Shown here piece after piece: positions 58,870 to 64,000 of a DNA stretch of 64,000 bases. The DNA lies in contig NZ_VXJW01000004.1 of NCBI RefSeq assembly GCF_008692845.1, positions 62,001 through 126,000 on the forward strand. Direction: 5' to 3'. The position numbers and the translations under genes are program-made. Source of the DNA: Salmonella enterica subsp. arizonae. GTDB lineage: Bacteria; Pseudomonadota; Gammaproteobacteria; Enterobacterales; Enterobacteriaceae. How positions within the stretch are numbered: the stretch's first letter is position 1; each line of letters starts with the position of its first letter. The notes under the pieces were generated by a model. The model was not told the origin of the DNA and searched no databases. It saw nothing but the letters and a program-made list of their open reading frames with translations.

Positions 58870-59934
58870 TTAATGCGTTACGGGGGCCGTTTCTTTTAAT
58901 AAATCGACAGCCAGCATTTCCAGTTGGTTAACAACCTCATTACTGGAACGCTCCATTCTGTCGAGTTCTTGCGACATCGCATTCATATCGCCTGCGGCAA
59001 AATAGTTCAGCGCAGAGTGACCAGCCGTATGCACCTCTTTATGCGGCGCTTCCAGGCTACGAAAACTGTAGTAATTGCTAAACTGCTGACCTTCAAAGCC
59101 GTAATACCATTTCCCCAGTCGACATTGATCGTGCATCGTTATTTGACTGTTTATGTCTTTATTTAAGAGTAATTTGTAGACTTCCATTTTCCAGATAACA
59201 TGGTCAACTTTGACAATATTCAAAAACTGCACCGTAGAGATGTACTGCATGACCGATTTCATGCTCAACGATTTATCAATGACGATGCCAATAGACTCCA
59301 CAATTTCATTTATGTTGGTCGTAATATTATCAATAACCGGTTGTTGATTATCAAGCACCTCACTCACCCTGGCCGTATTATCTTTGATTACAGACGTCAG
59401 CGTACTTACACTTTTCGAACTGTGTTTAACATCCTCGGATAAGTTTTTTACTTCTTTCGAAATAACGCTAAAACCACGTCCGGCATCCCCTACGCGCGCG
59501 GCCTCGATCGCGGAGTTAATCGCTATCAGGTTGGTCTGGTTAGCGATTTTCTGTATCTCTTTAATACAAGCGTTAATTTGCGTTAAAGAGGTATTTAAGT
59601 CGCCCATACGACAGCCAATATCTGATGAAGTAGTACCAATTTCAGTAATGAATTCCACGAGCGATTTTAATGAACTTCTGGCTTTATCATTCTGTTCGTT
59701 AAGTTCATTAATACGTTCTTTTTCAATATTTAACTGTTCACAGGACTTTATGATGGCATTGCGAATGATGTCGATCGTCGAGATCCCCATCAGAATTTTT
59801 TGGCACAGTATTCGCTCATAAGGCTGAGGGGTGTCCAGCGCGATGTCAGACGCATTAGCGCCAGATTCTGCTGGCGGCGGTATTTTTACAACATTATTAT
59901 TCCAATGGCGCAAACCTAATACTTTTTTAAACAT
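58870..59934 (-). CDS. Cytoplasmic chemoreceptor with zinc-binding CZB domain
   Basis: This 354-aa methyl-accepting chemotaxis-type protein has no membrane segments. The signalling tip is [20 protein letters not shown] and [20 protein letters not shown]. The C-terminal part is a CZB domain with the expected zinc ligands His in VDHVIWK, Cys in [10 protein letters not shown] and His in [14 protein letters not shown] proteins sense zinc-linked signals such as hypochlorite in other bacteria. There is no C-terminal CheR-binding pentapeptide. Its position after the hexuronate genes matches Salmonella STM3138. Confidence 0.9.
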   Translation of the reverse strand: MFKKVLGLRHWNNNVVKIPPPAESGANASDIALDTPQPYERILCQKILMGISTIDIIRNAIIKSCEQLNIEKERINELNEQNDKARSSLKSLVEFITEIGTTSSDIGCRMGDLNTSLTQINACIKEIQKIANQTNLIAINSAIEAARVGDAGRGFSVISKEVKNLSEDVKHSSKSVSTLTSVIKDNTARVSEVLDNQQPVIDNITTNINEIVESIGIVIDKSLSMKSVMQYISTVQFLNIVKVDHVIWKMEVYKLLLNKDINSQITMHDQCRLGKWYYGFEGQQFSNYYSFRSLEAPHKEVHTAGHSALNYFAAGDMNAMSQELDRMERSSNEVVNQLEMLAVDLLKETAPVTH

Positions 59935-60602
59935 ATACCATTCTCCTTATTATATGTGGACATCCTATTCTATGCCTGGATAAAGTATTATCAACTCATG
60001 CTAACATAATGAAAAATCGAAAGTCATCTGCCATAATCATATGTTCAATAGAATAAGACAAAACGTCCACTAAATTTAAATAATTACAGAATAAACTATT
60101 CAATAATGCTCTTAATAGCAATAATGTAAAGATTTTTATGTTACACAGAAATAGTGCTTACAAGGCTGTGGGCCATGTCATAATAATAATTAATTGCATT
60201 TAATTAGTTTTATCTGGATATCTGTCTGAAGATTGCAGTCAGGGTTAAACGCAATTTTTTTGGATAGAAAAATAACTTAACGTAAACTTTTTATATGTTC
60301 AATAATATTATCCGGACTTGTCGAAATATTGTGTTGTCCGTTTACCAGGAAAACTGGCATGATCTAAACACAAAGTGTGCTAACAACGTAACCGGTCGCA
60401 AAGAGCACCGATTAGACGAAAATCAGGAAATGTATACGTCAACGCAGATAGCGTCGCCGCCCACACCAGAAACGTTAAGAATAATTTATGATAATATTTC
60501 TCAGATGCTACAAACAAATAACAGGCAGACAACCGATTTTCGTTAAGCTCAACCGCCCAGGATATCGGCACCCATGCCGATATCCCGACGAGAAAGACCC
60601 CG
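59935..60602. other. AT-rich region between the chemoreceptor and gsp
   Basis: No gene is well supported in these 668 bases. An 83-codon rightward frame (60295-60546) has no recognisable domain and no convincing ribosome-binding site. The left part contains the chemoreceptor promoter region. The right end, 60546-60600, has an inverted repeat around CGATATCGGCACCC that may terminate transcription. Confidence 0.4.
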
Positions 60603-62462
60603 TTACGTCTTGATGACGATTAGCGGTTCAATATCGCTCTCTTTTTTAATGACGAGTGATTCATCGCCACGCAGACACGTACCGCCGTAGTTACCGCCCA
60701 CGGTAAAAGTACAGACCTGAATATACTTCCCGGCGACCTTAGGCAGGCACCATAACTGCTGATAGATATTTTTTTGCGTCGCAAATTTCCCACTGGTTTT
60801 ATCCAGTAGCTCTTCCTGATGACTCACCAGATCGATATTACTACCGCAACGTCCGGCAATCGGTTTTACCGCGTAGCCAGTCTGCACCAGTTCATCGTTG
60901 ACGGTAAAATCCGTGTCGAGCAAATAGCGATGATGCGGGAAGAGCGACCACAGGATGGGCAGGATCGCTTTGTTACCGGGGATCACCGTCCAGAGAGGTT
61001 CAAACACCAACACTTCCGGGCGCAGTAATACGTCAATCAGCCTGACTTCATTTTCCGGGTGTCCGGTACGAATAGGCACTGCGGCGTACTCCGTCTCGCT
61101 GACTTCGCGGATCTGCTCTATCGCTGTTTCCCACGCCCAGGTTTTCCAGACACAATTCACCAGCCGCCCGTCGCCGTCGATCAACTGACCGGCTTCATCC
61201 CAGCGCAGCTCGCCAAGCCCACGGAGGATTTTGCTATCGAAACCGGCCTGATGCAGCGCCTGCTGCATAAACTGCGCGTGATAGTCCTCCTCGATATCGT
61301 CATCCTGCATGATATGGACGAAAGGACGCGCTTTACTGTGTTTCCAGGCGCCCGCTAGCTCGTTAATTAACCCCTCCGCCGGGTTATGTCCTTTGTCGGT
61401 GGTATAGCCCTGCTCGGCCCATTTTTCGAGAATTAATCCCGCTTCGGTATGACATGATGCGGAATCGGCATTGTATTCATAGACTTTCAGCCCGCGTTCA
61501 TCCATGCAGAAATCCATACGACCAGTGATCATATGGTGACGACGGCGCTGCCAGGAGAGACGCAGGCGCGGCCAAAGAATTTTGGGAATATCGAATAGCG
61601 CCAGCAGGTTATCATCTTTTAGAACTTTATCCGTGGCGTGCAGGTACATCAAATGCAACTCATTGGTCGCTTTGATAAGCTCCTGTTCAGCGTTCTCGGT
61701 GATCGTAAAATACTGGTGCGGGTCCTGATTAATAACGTGTCCGTTCGCCTGCACATAGGCTTTTTGTAACGGATCGCGCTCATCCAGCCACTGACCGTCA
61801 AACTGACCTTTCTCTGGCAGCCTTGCGCCGCGAATTGCCAGCGACTGATTAGCGATGTCAGGTTGCGACAAACTGTATTGCGTGTCATCGGTCTGGATCA
61901 TCCAGCCTAAAATCGTCGTGTCGTCAAAGGTGTCGCGCAGGGTGTAACACCCGTTTTCGACTACCATTTCCAGTTCGCGAGTCCACTGCTGCCCTGGCGG
62001 CAATGGCGTGTGGATAACGTTTTGCTCAGCAATACGAATTTTGTTATCCAGGAGTTGGGTGATAATCGCGACGTGACCGGTTTCGTTAAACTCGCCGCCC
62101 TTTTGCCAGATAAGCAGCGCCCCGGCCTCCGGCGCGCGCGGCGAACCATTCGGGAAGGCCTGCAATGGCAAAATATTGTCATTCACGACCTAGCGCAGAA
62201 AACGCAGCGAGAAGATTTCCCAGGCCATGCCGACGTCAGTAAAAACAACGCCATAATTCAGAAAGAGAAAACGGCGGGCAAATTCTACGCACTGCCATTT
62301 ATGCCCCATATATTCATCGTCAATGTAGCTACGAAAAGCGGCATCGTCGTCGTCCCGCAGCTCGAGGGAGCTGTAATCTGAAGAGTAGATCGCTACGCCG
62401 CCGGGGGCGTAGCCCAATAATGTCCCAAAGGGGGCATCCTGACTGGTGGTTCCTTTGCTCAT
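60603..62462 (-). pseudogene. gsp: Glutathionylspermidine synthetase/amidase, nonsense at codon 91
   Basis: Gsp makes and hydrolyses glutathionylspermidine. The complete frame from 62462 (MSKGTTSQDAPFGTLLGYAP, behind GAGGTAAGGTGC) would give 619 residues, the normal length. The N-terminal amidase has its catalytic Cys58 in MGHKWQCVEFARRF. TAG at 62190-62192 replaces the expected Glu codon GAG after FSLRFLR. The synthetase part beyond is fully open, with RRRHHMITGRMDFC and IAGRCGSNIDLVSH of its ATP-grasp domain. A GTG lies two codons after the stop, so weak restart is conceivable but would leave a broken amidase. Confidence 0.93.
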
Positions 62463-62689
62463 GCACCTTACCTCAAAACAATACCGCCTGAGCAGCCTGG
62501 CGTGATTTCGCTCTGATTGTCTGCTCTGTGACACTAACCGGACAGAGGTCGACATAATCATACACCTCAATAAGGTACGCTGAGGCCAGAAGGTTAAGAT
62601 TTCACTCGCCGGAATGTCCCAATCGGTTAAATACCAGGTTAGCGAACTGCTACACTGCTTCAACACCCCCACTTTGAAGGCAGGTCAAC

Positions 62690-63556
62690 ATGGCAGACAA
62701 TACTTATCAACCCGCAAAAGTCTGGACGTGGGATAAATCCGGCGGCGGCGCGTTCGCTAACATTAATCGCCCGATTTCCGGCCCGACGCACGACAAAACG
62801 CTGCCCGTCGGCAAACACCCGTTACAGCTCTATTCGCTGGGAACGCCTAACGGCCAAAAAGTGACCATTATGCTGGAAGAGCTCCTGGCGCTGGGCGTGA
62901 CCGGCGCCGAATATGACGCCTGGTTGATTCGCATCGGCGAGGGAGATCAGTTCTCCAGCGGCTTTGTTGACATCAATCCGAACTCAAAAATCCCGGCGCT
63001 GCGCGATAACTCACATAATCCGCCGATTCGGGTTTTTGAGTCGGGCGCGATTCTTGTTTATCTGGCGGATAAGTTTGGCTATTTCCTGCCGCAGGATCTA
63101 CCTAAGCGCACAGAAACCCTTAACTGGTTGTTCTGGCTACAGGGCGCGGCGCCGTTCCTCGGCGGCGGTTTCGGTCATTTCTATCATTATGCGCCGGTAA
63201 AAATTGAGTACGCCATTAATCGCTTCACCATGGAAGCCAAGCGTCTGCTGGACGTTCTGGATAAGCAACTGGCGAATAATCAATACGTTGCAGGCGATGA
63301 GTACACGATTGCCGATATGGCGATCTGGCCGTGGTTTGGCAACGTGGTGCTGGGGAATGTCTATGACGCAGCGGAATTTCTGGATGCCGGAAGTTATCAA
63401 AACGTGCAACGCTGGGCGAAACAGGTAGCCGAGCGTCCAGCGGTAAAGCGGGGGCGTATTGTCAACCGAACCAACGGACCGTTGAACGAACAACTTCACG
63501 AACGCCACGGCGCCAGCGACTTTGATACAAATACTGAAGACAAACGTCAGAGCTAA
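62690..63556 (+). CDS. yghU: Glutathione S-transferase-like disulfide reductase YghU
   Basis: YghU is a Nu-class glutathione transferase homologue with disulfide-bond reductase activity that binds two glutathione molecules. The 288-aa protein has an N-terminal extension, then the thioredoxin-like domain (LYSLGTPNGQKVTIMLEELLALG, NPNSKIPALRD, VFESGAILVYLADKFG) and the helical domain (VAGDEYTIADMAIWPWFG). It diverges from gsp, also a glutathione enzyme, with 227 bases between starts. Confidence 0.95.
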   Translation: MADNTYQPAKVWTWDKSGGGAFANINRPISGPTHDKTLPVGKHPLQLYSLGTPNGQKVTIMLEELLALGVTGAEYDAWLIRIGEGDQFSSGFVDINPNSKIPALRDNSHNPPIRVFESGAILVYLADKFGYFLPQDLPKRTETLNWLFWLQGAAPFLGGGFGHFYHYAPVKIEYAINRFTMEAKRLLDVLDKQLANNQYVAGDEYTIADMAIWPWFGNVVLGNVYDAAEFLDAGSYQNVQRWAKQVAERPAVKRGRIVNRTNGPLNEQLHERHGASDFDTNTEDKRQS

Positions 63557-63603
63557 CCCATGATGCCGGATAAGATTTTAATGTTGACATCCGGCATTGT
63601 ATT

Positions 63604-63629
63604 GCCTGATGGCGCTTCGCTTATCAGGC
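63604..63629. repeat. REP-like 26-base unit, copy 2
   Basis: This is identical to the 26-base unit at 52650-52675. It follows yghU by 47 bases, after another CCGGAT/ATCCGG pair (63569 and 63589), so the two may together terminate transcription. Confidence 0.7.
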
Positions 63630-63699
63630 TTACGAGTTTGTGTTATTCAGCGTTTAACTAAACCCATGTTGCACGAGAATCAGCCTCGCCCGTGATAAC

Positions 63700-63729
63700 A
63701 GCAGAAAATCGGCAAGCCGATTTTCTGCT
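63700..63729. terminator. Long perfect hairpin between yghU and hybG
   Basis: Arms of 14 bases, AGCAGAAAATCGGC and its complement, flank a two-base spacer. It lies between converging genes and may terminate the hyb operon transcript or protect its end. There is no long T-run. Confidence 0.6.
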
Positions 63730-63786
63730 ACCGAACAGACAAAGCCATATTCAGCCACGGGATTATAATAGAGGTGATTAAGAGGG

Positions 63787-64000
63787 TTACGCGCTGGTGA
63801 TGTCATACTCCATGCGGCGCAGCGCATCTAAGGTAGCTTTCGCTTCGTCTTCGTCAATAATGCTCATCGCAAAACCAACGTGTACCAGTACCCATTGCCC
63901 CACCAGCTCGGCTGGCTTACCTTCACAAATCAGAGCAATATTAACATCACGTTTGATGCCACACACTTCCACCTGCGCAAGCTGGTGAATATCATCACCG
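63787..64000 (-). CDS. hybG: Hydrogenase 2 maturation chaperone HybG (3' part)
   Basis: The leftward frame at the window end encodes [20 protein letters not shown] and [20 protein letters not shown], then [15 protein letters not shown]. This is the C-terminal 71 or so residues of a HypC/HybG-type chaperone, which helps insert the NiFe centre into hydrogenase 2. The N-terminus with its essential Cys2 lies beyond position 64000. The gene is the last of the hyb operon, which enters from the right. Confidence 0.93.
   Translation of the reverse strand, partial: GDDIHQLAQVEVCGIKRDVNIALICEGKPAELVGQWVLVHVGFAMSIIDEDEAKATLDALRRMEYDITSA

Noticed and set aside
60295..60546. 83-codon rightward frame before gsp
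   Set aside because: No domain, weak start context and an AT-rich intergenic location. It is kept only as part of the region description.

Overview
The window reads as a Salmonella enterica chromosome. Basis: gene content, order and protein sequences were compared from memory with known enterobacterial genes, and no database search was run. Positions 1-21982 are conserved backbone in the usual galP-sprT-endA-rsmE-gshB-yqgE-ruvX ... rdgB-hemW-ansB-yggN-yggL-trmB-mutY-yggX-mltC-nupG-speC-yqgA order, ending at the tRNA-Phe gene pheV. An IclR-type regulator sits between ruvX and yggR.

From pheV to about 60.6 kb the chromosome carries a composite genomic island. Its pheV-proximal part (22-35 kb) is a decayed acquisition zone. 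It holds a P4-type integrase with a one-base deletion in the catalytic Tyr codon, a second broken integrase-like gene, a PemK/ChpB-type toxin-antitoxin pair flanked by imperfect direct repeats, a frameshifted Ner-like regulator, and remnants of IS110-, IS911- and IS3-type elements. Inside this zone is an AT-rich three-gene leftward operon (27.5-33.9 kb): an unknown beta-rich 351-aa protein, a 1298-aa RHS/YD-repeat shell protein, and a separate 407-aa protein that starts with the RHS core and ends in an unassigned C-terminal domain. This split RHS toxin-like module, with no visible immunity gene, is the strongest candidate for an under-described system.

The distal part (35-60 kb) has the gene order I know for SPI-13 of S. 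Typhimurium: the rip operon for itaconate breakdown with its LysR regulator; a serine-type sulfatase with its radical-SAM maturase; a LuxR-type regulator; an amine/amino-acid catabolic group (permease, cupin, FAD amine oxidase, aldehyde dehydrogenase); orphan type VI genes hcp and tssE; a polysaccharide-deacetylase-like and a nitrilase-like hydrolase; a hexuronate transporter with uxuA-uxuB-uxaC; and a zinc-binding cytoplasmic chemoreceptor. Backbone resumes with gsp, yghU and the 3' part of hybG.

Several genes are broken: the glyoxalase gene next to ripA (two in-frame stops and a lost 3' end), hcp (central part missing), uxaC (one-base insertion), gsp (nonsense codon 91), and the island integrases and regulator. 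If these are not sequencing errors, the strain has probably lost growth on glucuronate through uxaC and glutathionylspermidine metabolism. Such gene loss would fit a host-adapted lineage, but this window alone cannot identify the serovar.
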